In this document: positions 10,461 to 21,319 of the stretch, piece by piece
Numbering within the stretch: the first letter of the stretch is position 1
How the letters are laid out: each line of letters starts with the position of its first letter
Source of the DNA: Diploptera punctata
Taxonomy: Eukaryota > Arthropoda > Insecta > Blattodea > Blaberidae
Assembly (NCBI GenBank): GCA_030220185.1
Contig: JASPKZ010003844.1
Coordinates: 2,616,501 to 2,680,500 of the forward strand
Length of the DNA stretch: 64,000 nucleotides
Reading direction: 5' to 3'
Notes under the pieces: generated by a model
What the model was told of the DNA's origin: nothing
Databases searched by the model: none
Seen by the model: the letters and a program-made list of their open reading frames with translations, nothing else
Translations under genes and position numbers: made by a program

Positions 10461-10590
10461 GGCCGTCGCCGTGGCGTAGTCGGTAGAGTCCCTACCTTCC
10501 ATTCCGGCGACCCGGGTTCGATTCCCGGCGGGGTAGGGGATTTTAAAAATCTCCACTTCAGGTCTGGGTGTGCGTGCTGTCCCTAATGCT
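10461..10590 (+). mobile_element. SINE S3, copy 2
   Basis: Same head as 9244 (GTCGCCGTGGCGTAGTCGG, box-B-like GGGTTCGATTCCCGGC) and the same GGTAGGGGATTTT body. It diverges after GGTCTGGGTGTG. Confidence 0.8.
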
Positions 10591-10949
10591 CAACTGAGTG
10601 CACATTTCCTATAAAAAAATTCGAAGTTACTCTTGGCTCTTAAAATATGTAATATTTATTAATATTACTTATGTACGTAATTTATTATTTTAATGTTTGT
10701 ACTTAGATAATTTAACTTTTTGATTTTGTAGCCCACTGAATTTAATGTTTTTGTTTAATGATTACAAAAATATATGGTTCAATTATTTACATAAAAATTT
10801 GCGGGTTAAAATGTGCTATCATCTTTAAAATCAAGGAACGTCAGACTGTATTAGAAGCTGCTGAATTTATATTTAAATTAATATTTGCATATCAGTATGG
10901 TTTATGTTTATCCTACAACACTGACTAATTCATGGACTATATGGTTATC

Positions 10950-11396
10950 ATGGTCTTCTTCTTCTACTATAAGGTTTAGGCTATGCAGCCTGTTCCGGCG
11001 AAGTTAAAAGTGGAGTCCATCTTCTACGTGGTCGGCCAACATCTCTTGTTCCTCTGGGATTATACAGGAAGGTTCTTTTTGGTATTCTTTCGTTGTTCAT
11101 TCTTATTAAGTGCTCTGTTCATTTCTTATTATTTTCGCTGATTTTATCTTCAATTTTATATATATTTAATTCTTCTCGTATAGTTTCATTCCTTATTCTA
11201 TCCGCTCTTGTGCATCCTTTCACATTACGTAAAAACAGCATTTCCGCAGTCTGTATCCTGCTTTTATCCCTTGATTTCATTATCCAATTTTCACTTCATA
11301 CAACAACAAAGTAACAGCCATTGTTTTATATAATTTAAGTTTCGTATCTTTCCTTGTTTTCCGACCTAAGGTTCTTTTTATGGTTCCACAAATAGC
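10950..11396 (-). pseudogene. LINE B 3' end, minus strand
   Basis: On the minus strand, equivalents of LYKTMA, RIQTAEMLFLRNVKGCTRAD, IRNETIREELNIYKIEDKI, RMNNERIPKRTFLYNPRGTR and DVGRPRRRWTPL can be followed with frame breaks. The minus-strand tail is GAAGAAGAAG (10964-10975 complement), as expected for this family. Confidence 0.7.
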
Positions 11397-11640
11397 CTCC
11401 TAAATATAGGTGGTACCGGGGAAATTAAATACCCGGGGTGAACCAAAATCAGCATAGCGTCTGTTCCAGATTGGACGGCTGTAATGGGCAGGTAGGGCTC
11501 AGAGCCGAAGAGAAGGCAATCTACCTAAGGGAAGGCACCCTAAAAACAAAGCTGAAGCAAGTTGGGAGGCTGTAAGGTGGCAATCCCACCTCCCAACTAT
11601 ATCTGCGCAGTCCTTGTAAGGCGGCCAGATGAATTTTCTA
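11397..11640. repeat. Repeat shared with 6640-6860
   Basis: GGGCAGGTAGGGCTCAGAGCCG and GAAGGCAATCTACCTAAGGG parallel the first copy, followed by a short inverted pair around GTTGGGAGGC and CCTCCCAACT. It directly abuts the upstream side of a minus-strand LINE B fragment. Identity unknown. Confidence 0.45.
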
Positions 11641-12384
11641 TTACTAAAAAGCGAAGGTTATCATGGTATGAGATTTAAATCGAATAAAGGATTTTAGCTG
11701 CTTTTAAATCGCAGTTCCAATAGGAAAATTTTCCATTGTTACATTAAAGCGAAGTTTGAATAAATTTGACATCTGAAAGTTGTTGAACTACGATGTAGGT
11801 GGATGTTTACTGTATATTTGAGTTCGTCTTACGTGTCATTGTAGCAAGGAATTGCGTCAACAGCTATAAATCTGAAACTTCTGTCTTCTCATTCAGTTCC
11901 TGAATTTAAATTGATGTTAAACAGAATTATTGTCCCTGAACTTGGCCTGGCAAGGTCAAAATGTCAGTAATCCGCGATCAGTTTGTGGGTTTGTTTTCAA
12001 CGGAAGACATCGAATTGAGGTTTGGCGAAATCTGTGGCAAGACTATTAAGCGATAAGAATGTATTTGAATAGCTTTGTAACTTAGACCTTGATACTGTCG
12101 TTAGCTCTTTCCATAATGTGATGCCTACACTTAATGTTAGCTGCAAAGTAATAAAAATAACTTACGGTATACACGTTAAATTACCTAACAGTAAACTTCA
12201 CATCTAAGTTGTTTGTTTCGTGGACTTACCGTCGCCTATTTCTCCTGCCAAGATTGTAATACTAATTGATGGGCCTTCTACAATGTTTGCGATTTTGCCA
12301 GTTTCTTTAACGTGCAACTAATATTTGCGACGCGAGATTGATTTTAACCTCCTCTCCGAAGAAAACCGCGTCGCCGAATTCTCT

Positions 12385-12475
12385 CACCAAAAAAATAAGC
12401 ATCGAACCTGCCGGGATCAAACTGGGGAACTCGGATTTAGAAATACCACTACATCACCAGGACCTTAGCTTATCG
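12385..12475 (-). mobile_element. tRNA-like SINE head fragment
   Basis: The minus strand shows GGTGATGTAGTGGTATTTCT (box-A-like) and AGTTTGATCCCGGCAGG (box-B-like) at tRNA-like spacing. There is no recognisable body, so this is probably an eroded SINE. Confidence 0.45.
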
Positions 12476-12557
12476 CCTCAAACAGATACCTAGTATGCAA
12501 CTAAGGTACTATTTAGATGGGAAATGCTGAGTAAACTTTGCTGAGAACTCTAATTTA

Positions 12558-12722
12558 GGCTTAAGATTATTTTACGAGCCCGAAAATATTCAGACTCGGA
12601 ACCCACGGTTTGAACTCCCTCCCAAAGAATTGGATTTTTTCATTAAAAAATCCATCACCATGGCCGAACTTGAACACCCGATCCTCTGGACCAGAAGTAA
12701 AGAACTTAACCCGTAAATCATC
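12558..12722 (-). mobile_element. SINE S1, eroded minus-strand copy
   Basis: The complement contains GATGGATTTTTTAATG, GGGAGGGAGTTCAAACCGTG and GGGTTCCGAGTCTGAATATT, corresponding to the S1 body at 31680-31780. The tRNA-like head is worn. Confidence 0.6.
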
Positions 12723-12924
12723 GAGGTAAATAGAAACAATTTATAAAATATTACATTTGAAGTATTGTTTCATAACTGTAAAATTTGAGTCCTGACAGAA
12801 AGTGACAAAAAAGAGACTGGATGTAACGTAAATGTGGTTAGGAAACGATACATTGGACATACTAGAATACAAATCAACAAGTAGACCTACATTACAGATT
12901 GAATATAAAATCAATGACATAAGA

Positions 12925-13560
12925 AAAAAACCTGTAGAGACGGAAGAAAATCTCCAGAACGGTATGATTTTATATGTAAAATCGTTCTGTATAACCCGGA
13001 AACCTTCATAACGCGGAAACGGAATGGTTTTCAAAGTACCAATAGTTAATTTTAACCTCAGTAAGACGGAAAATTATTCTTAAGCACGTTCTAATTACAG
13101 TATTGTTGACCACACGTGAAAATTCTGCATATGACGCTACTGGATTATATCGTTTTACCTTCTTGTGTTGCCATTGTATTGCGGGGATACCCTTGTTTAT
13201 GTGTGACAGCGGGTAATCCCTAGCTTTTCCTTGCCTACTTACGTAACCTGCGACGGAGTTGGGAAACTCTTCAGTCCTCCTGTAGTTGAGTTCCTTCTCG
13301 TTTTTGTGTAATAAAGTTGTTTTTTTATTGCCGTGCAAACTGTGCTGTGTTACTTACGGTACTTTGTCTGAATTTCAGTTCAATACGTTATGTTTTTAAA
13401 GCGTGCATGTAAAACCCTTACACTGCGTGAGAAAATTCAAGCTTGTAATTTGGGAACCCTTTATAAGAAGGAAAACTGCCAAGACGGAAATATATTTAAG
13501 GAACCGTCATGTTCCTTCATAGACAGGTTTTACTGTATTATCATATACTCCATCGCAATA
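12925..13560 (+). mobile_element. Possible pogo/Tigger-type DNA transposon remnant
   Basis: Starts near AAAACCTGTAGAGACGGAA and ends with ACAGGTTTTACTGTATTATC, an imperfect inverted pair resembling pogo/Tigger ends (CAGTAAAACC...). The ORF at 13390-13578 begins MFLKRACKTLTLREKIQACN, like the start of a CENP-B/Tigger helix-turn-helix. The rest of the transposase is absent. The minus-strand ORF at 13006-13338 is not recognisable and probably chance. Confidence 0.4.
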
Positions 13561-14404
13561 AATGAGGCAAGGATGTAATAACACTTTTCTGTGAATTTCG
13601 TTTTAGATGGACCACTGTCTGATAGCAAATCACAATTGAGTAGTAAGTACATTCAGATGCAGTTAGCAGTATGCCGACTGTTAATAGTAGCAACGATTCA
13701 TAAATAACGGTGAATATTTTCATTCATTTTAAAATCACATTCATAGAAATTGAACGTTACAAGATTGTTATTGAGAGTTCTTCAATTTCTATAAAACAAT
13801 TTTTGAAAATAACAGTTTGGAAAAAAAAATGAGAAGATAACCATGAGGATTGTTTTGGAAGATGCAACATAATTTAAGGATGTCAAGATTTATTAAATGA
13901 AACTGATATCTCAAAGAAAGGAACAACGGTTTCATTGCCTTTACAAGATGAATTCCATAATGAGTTACTCATTTTTAGTTCCTTTTAACGGTATCCGTCT
14001 CCTTACTGAACGAGTTATAGCGGTTGAAAGTCCGTAGATCGGGAGTTTTCACATACCTGTGTGGACCAAATTTTTGAATTGTCAAAACAAGTAGTGGGCT
14101 GAAATTTTACTATTATCATCCAATCATTCCTACTTATAATTTAATAATTCATTAACATGTGAATATTATAAATTATACATCATCATACCTCAGAAGCTCG
14201 GTGACATACACCCTAGATGCATTATATTCAAGCATAACAAATAAAATTAAATAAAAAAATACTCCTGCATAGATATCAAGGGATTTGTAGAACAACTATG
14301 GGAAGTTTGGAAAACAGAACGACAATATTTGCTCTAATCTCGACTTCATCATTACCCTGTATAAGGTACATATACTAATTGGTATTTCTCGTATAATTTA
14401 TCAT

Positions 14405-14673
14405 ATTTATACTATTATTATTATAATTATTATTATCATTATTATATTATTATTATTATTATCATCGTCATCATCATTATCGTAAGTATTAGTATTGTTA
14501 TTATCATATAAAGTGTTGTTTGTACATTAAATTTACATTGCTACATTTAATATATCTTTAACTCTTTATAATTAGTATAGTGTATATCTATAATGTCAAA
14601 TATTTTTTTGTAATTCTGCTGGTTGAGTGGAAGAGAAGGCCTTATGGTCTTAACTCTGCCAGAATAAATAAAA

Positions 14674-14739
<66 letters not shown>

Positions 14740-14740
14740 A
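14405..14740 (+). mobile_element. LINE F 3' terminus and ATT array
   Basis: GGTTGAGTGGAAGAGAAGGC, TTATGGTCTTAACTCTGCCA and an AATAAATAAA signal lead into ATT units at 14680-14737. The same terminal block occurs at 33700-33806, where coding sequence precedes it. Further ATT/ATC repeats lie at 14405-14510. Confidence 0.65.
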
Positions 14741-14749
14741 TACAAAATT

Positions 14750-15190
14750 ATAATAAAGCTTTAAGAATTATCAATCAAGTTTTTAAACCATCAAAAGTGC
14801 AGAGACACACAAGAATGAAAATCTATAAAGTTCTCGCATGTGTTATGGCAGTGAAGCTTGGACCATCAGAACTCAGGATGACCGTCATATTACAGCCACG
14901 GAGATGAAATTTCTGCGACGAACTGCAGGTTATAGCCTTCTAGACCACCAAAGAAATTCAACAATAGCCAGAGAGTTAAACATCGTACCTATATCTGAAT
15001 ACCTCCAAGAATATAGAAACAATTGGCTAGCCCATATTCAGCGCATGGATCGTCACAGAATACCAAAACAAATTCTTCACTACATTCCTCGAGGCAGAAG
15101 ATCTGTGGGTCGACCTTTTCGGAGATGGCGGGAGACCGTAACGGGTCACTTGGACTAATACTTGAAAGGCAGATGATGATGATGATTATT
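14750..15190 (+). pseudogene. LINE M reverse-transcriptase C-terminus with GAT tail
   Basis: After a frameshift near 14838 the frame reads CYGSEAWTIRTQDDRHITAT, EMKFLRRTAGYSLLDHQRN, ARELNIVPISEYLQEYRNNW, AHIQRMDRHRIPKQILHY and GRRSVGRPFRRWRETVTGHLD. This is the post-thumb region of an RTE-like LINE. Twelve bases after the stop the element ends in GATGATGATGATTATTATT (15172-15192). It is 5'-truncated at an ATT array. Confidence 0.8.
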
Positions 15191-15310
15191 ATTAAAGAAA
15201 CTCAATTGAACTTTCACTAGTCAGTACCACATCCAATACTTTAAGGATCAGAGAACTGTACTCTTGACAGAGAAAGATAAAACACTAGAAGTTTCGAAAA
15301 ATAAATTATT

Positions 15311-15545
15311 GTGATTTCAGAAAAGCCTGACCAGAGGCTATAAGATGGCAGCCCCATCACTGGTCTTGCCTTCCTTTGGCCAGCAACCGATCGAAGGGAC
15401 TATTATTATGCTTTCAAGTCTTATACGAGAATTTCCCGGAAGGATCAAAACGCTGGAGGGAAAATTTTCTATAGGATCGTAACAGGCCTTGGCCTAATAC
15501 TTGGAAGGAAAAAGAAGAAGAAGAAGAAGAAGAAGAACCTGGATA
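15311..15545 (+). mobile_element. Retroposon D with inverted 5' part
   Basis: The last part, CGTAACAGGCCTTGGCCTAA then ACTTGGAAGGA and a GAA run, matches 38826-38882 in direct orientation. The first part (15311-15410: CCAGAGGCTATAAGATGGCA through CGATCGAAGGGACTATTATT) matches 38498-38585 only as its reverse complement. One half is therefore flipped relative to the other copy, as in twin-priming during target-primed reverse transcription. Confidence 0.65.
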
Positions 15546-15714
15546 TTTTTTACTTCAACATAAGAGAAATGAAGAGATAAAGAATTAAAATGGACGGGGT
15601 AATATACGATATAAGTAATCAACATAATAGCTGGATGGAACGTTTTTGAAAGCTTGGAGGATAACCAAAGAAAGCTTTCCATCATGGTGCGAGATAAAAT
15701 ATTAGTATTGGACA

Positions 15715-15800
15715 TTATAGGCTTCGATGGTGGGAGACGGAACGGGGTCACCGGCTCAAACTGTGAGCATGATGTTGATGATGATGATGATGATGAACCT
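15715..15800 (+). pseudogene. LINE M terminal fragment with GAT tail
   Basis: GGTGGGAGACGGAACGGGGT encodes the WWETERGH counterpart of the RWRETVTGH seen at 15130. The stretch ends in seven GAT units (15775-15797). Confidence 0.6.
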
Positions 15801-15965
15801 CTCTTTAAAGAAAAACATAAAGAGATAAAAAACAAAATTTAGCGTCTGAAGCAGGAAATCTCTGACAGCTCTATAGGTCTATATTTGTCTATCTGGTTCC
15901 ATGCAATTTCCGCTTACTTCTCACTATTGTCCCATCTAAATGCAATTAATTTGATCGAAAAAGCA

Positions 15966-16097
15966 GAATGTCCATCTCTGTGGTCTCGGGGTAACGTTGT
16001 TCCTTCGGACGAACTTCCTCGTGTTCGATCCCCGGCTACTACACATTACCTAGATGAGGTTATTTCCAGATATTTCTTCACCTGTAAGAAAATGTAG
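15966..16097 (+). mobile_element. SINE S2, eroded head
   Basis: CCATCTCTGTGGTCTCGGGG, GTGTTCGATCCCCGGC (box B) and a C-rich TTCTTCACCTGTAAG correspond to the S2 head and body of 18841-19000, with many substitutions. Confidence 0.6.
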
Positions 16098-16462
16098 GGA
16101 AATGTTAAGGCTCAAATAGTTTCCGAGCACCATTTGACAAAATAATGACCCAATCAGTTTGAACTTATGAGTAAATGGTGTCTCTTGTTATAATTGTTGG
16201 TATGAGCGCGGAGGTGACCGTGGCATTGATCACTCATCGCCTTATGTGGTCAAAAGCATGTATTAGATTCAGAGTTCAAAAAACTTATCTGAAAAATTAT
16301 AGTCATGTCCGGTACGGCCCAAGAATCATTGGGACTAGTAGCATTATCTTCAAAGAGAAAGGTTAAATAAAGGAAAAGAGAAAGGAAGAGAGAAGTAGCA
16401 AAATATTAAATAATTCAAACTAATAAATTACGATAAAGAAATTGATTTAATAAAGTAGACTC

Positions 16463-16790
16463 CATGGCGCGATATGCCTAAAAGAGTTTGGCCCTACCAT
16501 CAGGTTGCTGGCCTCACATCCATATGTGTTATTACTTAGGTGGACGATTGTACAACTAGTATAGGGAAGATGAGTGATCAGCATGTTATAGCCGTTACAG
16601 CTGATTTCCTCAACTTGAAGCCGCTACTTCATGCAGCTACCCAAATTCTTCACGATGCTCTATGGGTACCGGTCCCATATTAGCTAAAATTCCACTACAA
16701 AATATCTTCCTCCATTGGGCTCGGGCCACCGCATGATTCTCCCCTAATGTATGATGCCTAGAGCGCTTGTTTACGCTGCGAGACATACTA
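16463..16790 (-). mobile_element. SINE S4, minus strand
   Basis: Matches the complement of the full-length S4 at 40954-41296: GCTGGCCTCACATCCATATG, AAATCAGCTGTAACGGC (complement), and GGTACCGGTCCCATATTAGC. Many substitutions and an extra segment near 16530 indicate an old copy. Confidence 0.7.
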
Positions 16791-16819
16791 TTAATAAAAT
16801 ATAATTAAAATCAAAACAG

Positions 16820-17515
16820 AATAGTGGCAGTCCCCTTACTATTGTATGATAGTGAGTTTTGGGTTGTAACTAAAAGAGAAGAGAAGATCATAGAAGCAGC
16901 TGAAATGAGATTTCTGAGAAGTGTAGCTGGCTGCAAACTTCTAGATAAAAGAAAAAGTGAATATATTAGAAATAATAATATTATTCGTTTTTAAACATCT
17001 TAATGATGGACAAATTATATTTGAAAAGAAAAATATACGCCTAGACTGGGGTTTGAACATAGCACCTTTGACTTTCTATGTCAATTCTCTTCCATCTGAT
17101 GGTCTAGGTAGCTCACTTGGAAGAGCATTGACATAAAGAGTCAAAGGTCCTGGGTTCAAACCCCAGTATAGGCGTATATTTTTTTTTCAATTATTGGAGG
17201 CCTAGATAGCTCAGATGGAAGAGCATTGACATAGAAAGTCAAAGGTCCTGGGTTCAAACCCCAGTCTAGACGTATACTTTTCTTTTCAAATATAATATTA
17301 GAAATGAGCTAGATATTTTTAAACTTTTAGAAAAAAATAAAAGGATCTCGAAAAACACTGAAAAGAAAATGTTCATAGAATGAAAGTTGAACGCATACCA
17401 AAAATCATATTTCATTACAAACCAAAAGGAGACAGGAATGTCGGTAGACCGAAAAAGAGATGGATTCAACTTCTTGAATGAGAATCTATGAGACCGGAAC
17501 AAGCCACATGGGATT
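16820..17515 (+). pseudogene. LINE B-like 3' end, split by a tRNA-like fold-back
   Basis: The first half (16820-16985) reads AVPLLLYDSEFWVVTKREEK and EAAEMRFLRSVAGCKLLDKR. The second half (17292-17515) resumes with IRNELDIFKLLEK and, after shifts, RMKVERIPKIIFHYKPKGDR and VGRPKKRWIQLLE, ending in a GAT/ATG tail at 17535-17551. The interrupting block is 17009-17291. Frames are broken in both halves. Confidence 0.7.
17009..17291. mobile_element. Fold-back element made of three tRNA-like units
   Basis: Ends are inverted: ATTTGAAAAGAAAAATATAC at 17018 and the complement near 17272-17291. Inside are three tRNA-like units. Unit 1 (minus, 17037-17105) is damaged in its D arm. Unit 2 (plus, 17101-17175) has an anticodon loop ATAAAGA. 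Unit 3 (plus, 17200-17272) has loop ATAGAAA. Unit 3 folds as an almost complete class I cloverleaf: GCCTAGA/TCTAGAC acceptor with one mismatch, GCTC/GAGC D stem, TTGAC/GTCAA anticodon stem, CTGGG/CCCAG T stem. The nominal anticodon AGA does not fit a class I body, so I treat the units as SINE-like, not decoding tRNAs. Outer ends resemble those of the fold-back at 37672-38018. Confidence 0.65.
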
Positions 17516-18192
17516 AATCAGTGTTTGTTATTGGTGATGATGATGATGATTAATGCTCCAACACGTGTTAAAACGAAAAACCAGTCTCACAATATCCCGA
17601 CAGAAACAAACTTCAGTTTCGTTTTTATATTTACTAGAGCCATTGCTGAGAGATAGGACATTGTCAGTCTATCTCTTTATGCGCCTATATAAAGTTGAGA
17701 TCAATATATTTATTCCTTCCAGATTTATTTATGAAGAAAATAATATAATTATAAGAGCAAAACAACTAAAATGTTTTTAAAGTTATGTTTTTCTTACTGT
17801 TTATTTCAACATACAAAGAAAATAAGGCATGGAATAGGAACAAACAAATGAGACAAACAAGAGAAGTAACATAGAAACGAAACGAATGTTACTTCCCATT
17901 GGAATCCTTACATATAAGTTCCTGGTTAATTTGTCTCCGACCCAGTTGCATGCTAATTGCACAATGTGCATTGTGCTGCAGATCACCTCCTGTTTTAAAG
18001 TGGTATTCAGTACTGCTCTCTTCTCCAATAATGTATTGTCATTAGTTTCAATGAATAATTAGTAAAACAATTGTCTTTAAATTGGGTAAATGTAAATAAT
18101 TGCACCAGTAGTGCCAATGCTTCATGCACTCAACATATAATGAATATATTTTTTTGTTTCGAAACCAAAATTAAAATATTCATAACAATCAT

Positions 18193-18482
18193 CCATCCAT
18201 ATTAATTCTGCCCGAGGGCAGATCTTTCACTGCATTCACAGCAATTTCATGCTATGCTTTACAGTGTTACTAGGGAATTATAGGTGAGGTAGCTTCCCGT
18301 TGCTTTCCACACCGGTGAAAGATGATGATGGTAATGATAAGGATGATGATGATGGCCGGATGATTTTCTGAGACCGTTGGGCCCTAAGCTTCCTGACATT
18401 TGTCTTGCAGGTGAGGAAAAACCCCGAAAAAATCTCACCCACGAGCATGTCGCAACCGGGAATCGAACCCGGATACGCTGCG
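18193..18482 (-). mobile_element. SINE S2, minus strand, with target duplication
   Basis: Flanked by TAACAATCAT at 18183-18192 and 18483-18492. Read on the minus strand it has a tRNA-like head (box B GGTTCGATTCCCGG), the ACCTGCAAGACAAATGTC body, a GAT/CAT-rich segment and the conserved CTGCCCTCGGGCAGAATTA end. The S5 SINE immediately to the right shares part of the target. Confidence 0.85.
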
Positions 18483-18500
18483 TAACAATCATAATGAATT

Positions 18501-18809
18501 ATTTTTTTGTTTTTGTGTGATCCACTACATATCATAGGAGACCCTTGGGGTAGTAGGAGGTTAGGCCTCCCACTTTTTCTAGAAAATCGATATTTGATGT
18601 CAGCCGGATTGTCAGCCTTGCGTACGGTCATCTTTACTCCAGAACAAGCGCTTAGTACTCATTTAAGTTAGAGGTTGTGTCAACCCCAGGGCCATGGTGT
18701 CACCAAAAGGTTTTTGTCAGTTTATAAATCCTGACCCCACCGGGTGTCCTAATCTCGACATTCCGGTTTGTGGCATATTGCCTTAATCAACTATGCTACG
18801 GCGAGCCCC
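18501..18809 (-). mobile_element. SINE S5, minus strand
   Basis: Complement shows the tRNA-like head (GTAGCATAGTTGATTAAGGC, then CCGGTGGGGTCAGGATT), CAACCTCTAACTTAAATGAG and a GGCCTAACCTCCTACTACCC end. Flanking ATAATGAAT at 18491-18499 and 18810-18818 is consistent with a target duplication that overlaps the duplication of the adjacent S2. Confidence 0.75.
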
Positions 18810-18840
18810 ATAATGAATAATTAATCAGATATAAATACAA

Positions 18841-19171
18841 ATGTCCACCGCTCTGGTCTCGAGGTAGCATGCTGCCTTGTCACGCAGAGGGCCCGGGTTC
18901 GATCCTCGGTCAGTATCTGAGTGAGGTTTTTTTCGGGGTTTTTCCTCACCTGTAAGACAACTGTCAGGAAGCTTAGGACCCAGCGGTCCTCGAAAATCAT
19001 CTGGCCATCATTAACATCCTTATCATTATCATCATCATCCTTCATCGGTGTGGAAAGCAACGGGAAGCTACCACACCTATAATTTCCTAGTAAAGCTGCC
19101 AATCATAGCATGACAATGCTGTGATTGCAGTGAAGGACCTGCCCTCGGGCAGAATTACTATGGATGGATGG
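18841..19171 (+). mobile_element. SINE S2, plus strand, full length
   Basis: Flanked by the exact duplication ATAAATACAA (18831-18840, 19172-19181). Head GTCCACCGCTCTGGTCTCG with box B GGGTTCGATCCTCGG, body TTTTTCCTCACCTGTAAGAC, a CATCATC stretch, and the end CTGCCCTCGGGCAGAATTAC followed by TGGATGGATGG. Confidence 0.85.
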
Positions 19172-19560
19172 ATAAATACAATTAAAGAGTGTCCCAGACT
19201 TCTGTATCAAATTACTACAGATGAACTGCGGATTTAGAGACAGGGAATTCTTATTGGAGTTACATCTTTCGCATTTTGGTTGCAATTCGCACATAAATTA
19301 TATTTTTAAAAAAATATAACTATTTGCTCTTACTTAGAATCCTCAGGAACAGAGTATCGGTATAAATCTTAATCATGGCATTCTATGGTGATACATAACT
19401 ATTTCAACTATAAAATCTCATTGTGGAATAATCATAGTACATCCAAGAAACAATTTGCTTTGTTGAAGAGGAACTGTCCCAAATGATGATGGTGGCCCAT
19501 CGGTATTCATAAGGAACAAGATACTGTAATTTTCCTTCTTCTGAAGTAAGTCGTCGATTA

Positions 19561-20115
19561 CACTGCTCAACATGATTTTCGTCTCATGAGTACCAATTGT
19601 TGTACTTAATGCAGTTTTTTTTATCGTGTTTTCAAATATGTATTCGGAATTTCTCTATCGCCCACAGTTTTTTTATTTCAATTTCAATTAATGGATTTAA
19701 ATATTATTTTTTCAATAAACGTTTTTTCGTCCATTTGTCTATAGTAAAATAAAACCAAATGAGGTACCGTAACTCAGGAGATTTCAGCTATGGAAAAGAG
19801 ATATCAAGGCAAATGGAATCCTAATATGCTGGCCGATTATTGTTGGACCATCAAGAGGGATGCTCTACAGGCGAAATATAACAAAAAAATCGTCATTTCT
19901 TACTTTCTAGGTGAGTCTGAATGTTCGAATATTGTGTAGTTACGAATGTCGAAGATATTAAAGTGTTTGAAATTATAAATTCCTGTCTCTCGGAAACCTG
20001 GCATGATGGAGAAAAACCGATATCATGTTTGAATTCAGGAGAAAAAAATACTATCAGAATCACATATTTTTTCTTTCTGAGCCAAAAAAAAAGTTTAGTT
20101 TTTTGTTGCTCAGTG
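19561..20115 (+). mobile_element. Short CACTG-ended DNA element (CMC-type), copy 2
   Basis: Inverted ends CACTGCTCAACA and TGTTGCTCAGTG (19561, ending 20115, one indel) are flanked by TTA (19558-19560, 20116-20118). It contains AMEKRYQGKWNPNMLADYCW from about 19789 with a stop at 19937-19939, homologous to the ORF tail in the element at 2470. The two elements share only limited nucleotide identity, so they are separate, old insertions of related families. Confidence 0.65.
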
Positions 20116-20927
20116 TTATTTGTAGACTATAATTGATTTTATGACAGTAACTGTAGAAGTGGGTGTCAACGGGAACTTTCTCAAATCAGCGGATTGGGGT
20201 GGAATTGTATGCTATTGAGGAAAATGTCGATTTATTGATGAGATGTAGGTACTGATGTTCGTTAATTCTAGCATAGAGTGTAGGAAATTATTTAACATTT
20301 TGTAGTCAGCTCTTGTGATCAATACTTTTAAAATTCATTACGAAACACTTTGAGGTCACTATGAAATTGTTAGAAACATAAAATTGGTACATGAAATCTC
20401 AGTCGTCCTCAACTATATAAAACGCTTTAAAATATCCAGGAGGCATTTCGTAACATATATTATATCTTCTGCTTGTCAAAACTTTGTAGAGAGGGTTGAG
20501 GTCACTGTGTGTCTTCTCGTTAAATGTGTGTACTTGGCTACTTTTATTATCTCGATTTCTTCGAGGACATTTATTTTTGAGTTGTACTGTTATTCTCTTC
20601 GATAATCGATAACACGTTGTTGATAGTATTAAATTGCTGACCTGTTTCTATTGTATGTTTGGCAAACTAGATTTATCCTTATTATATTTGAAGTCCTTAA
20701 AATGTTCATTGAATAGTGTATTAAAATTTATTTTCACAAGTATTGCGTTTTAGTTCGTAAACATACTTGTTTTTAAAGATATACGTTTCTTCTATTAAAT
20801 TTGAGATTATGTTATTTAATTTATTGTTTGTTCTATATGCATTTCTTATATTTTTGCCGTGCTTTTTGAAGGTTTTTTTTACCAGCTTTTGCGTTTCGAT
20901 ACCTGTACATGTTAAAGGTAATCACTT

Positions 20928-21319
20928 TTTTTTTTCAAATGCCCCAAGTTTGTCTATCGACATTCCTGGTTTCTCTCCTGGCATGGCGTACTTGTAACCC
21001 ACTTCTGAGGTTGGGGCGCCTAGAAGGCGGGGTTACGTTGTCCCGATGATATGATGGGTGATGATGATGATGATAATGGTGCGCCAGGAGAGTCCCTAAT
21101 CCTAAGCTTAACCTAAGATGAATATGAATGTTGATGATTGCGTGGCCATATGATTTCGGGGACCGTTTGGGCCTTAAAGTTTTCCTGAAATTTGTCTTAC
21201 AGGTGAGGAAAAACCCCAATAAAAACCTCACCCAGAAAAAACTGTCCCGACCGGGGATCGAACCCGGGCCCGCTGCGTGACAAGGCAGCACGCTACCCCG
21301 AGACCACAACGGTGGACTA
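20928..21319 (-). mobile_element. Chimeric SINE: S2 head with S6 tail
   Basis: On the minus strand the S2 head (GGTTCGATCCCCGGTCGG at about 21250) and CTCACCTGTAAGACAAATTT body run directly into the S6 tail (GCGCCCCAACCTCAGAAGTG and CCATGCCAGGAGAGAAACC), then an A-rich end. TAATCACTT/TAACCACTT (20919-20927, 21320-21328; one mismatch) bracket the whole unit, so it inserted as one molecule. The same junction recurs at 41770-42065. Confidence 0.7.

Noticed and set aside
13006..13338. 110-residue minus-strand ORF
   Set aside because: No similarity to known families; overlaps a probable DNA-transposon remnant; likely chance.
17200..17272. Functional tRNA gene (nominal Ser-AGA)
   Set aside because: Good cloverleaf, but a class I body with a serine anticodon, a C-A acceptor mismatch, inverted duplicates and insertion in a LINE all favour a SINE-like unit.
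18301..18360. Tandem GAT/CAT repeats as a CRISPR-like or regulatory array
   Set aside because: They are the internal simple-repeat segment of SINE S2.
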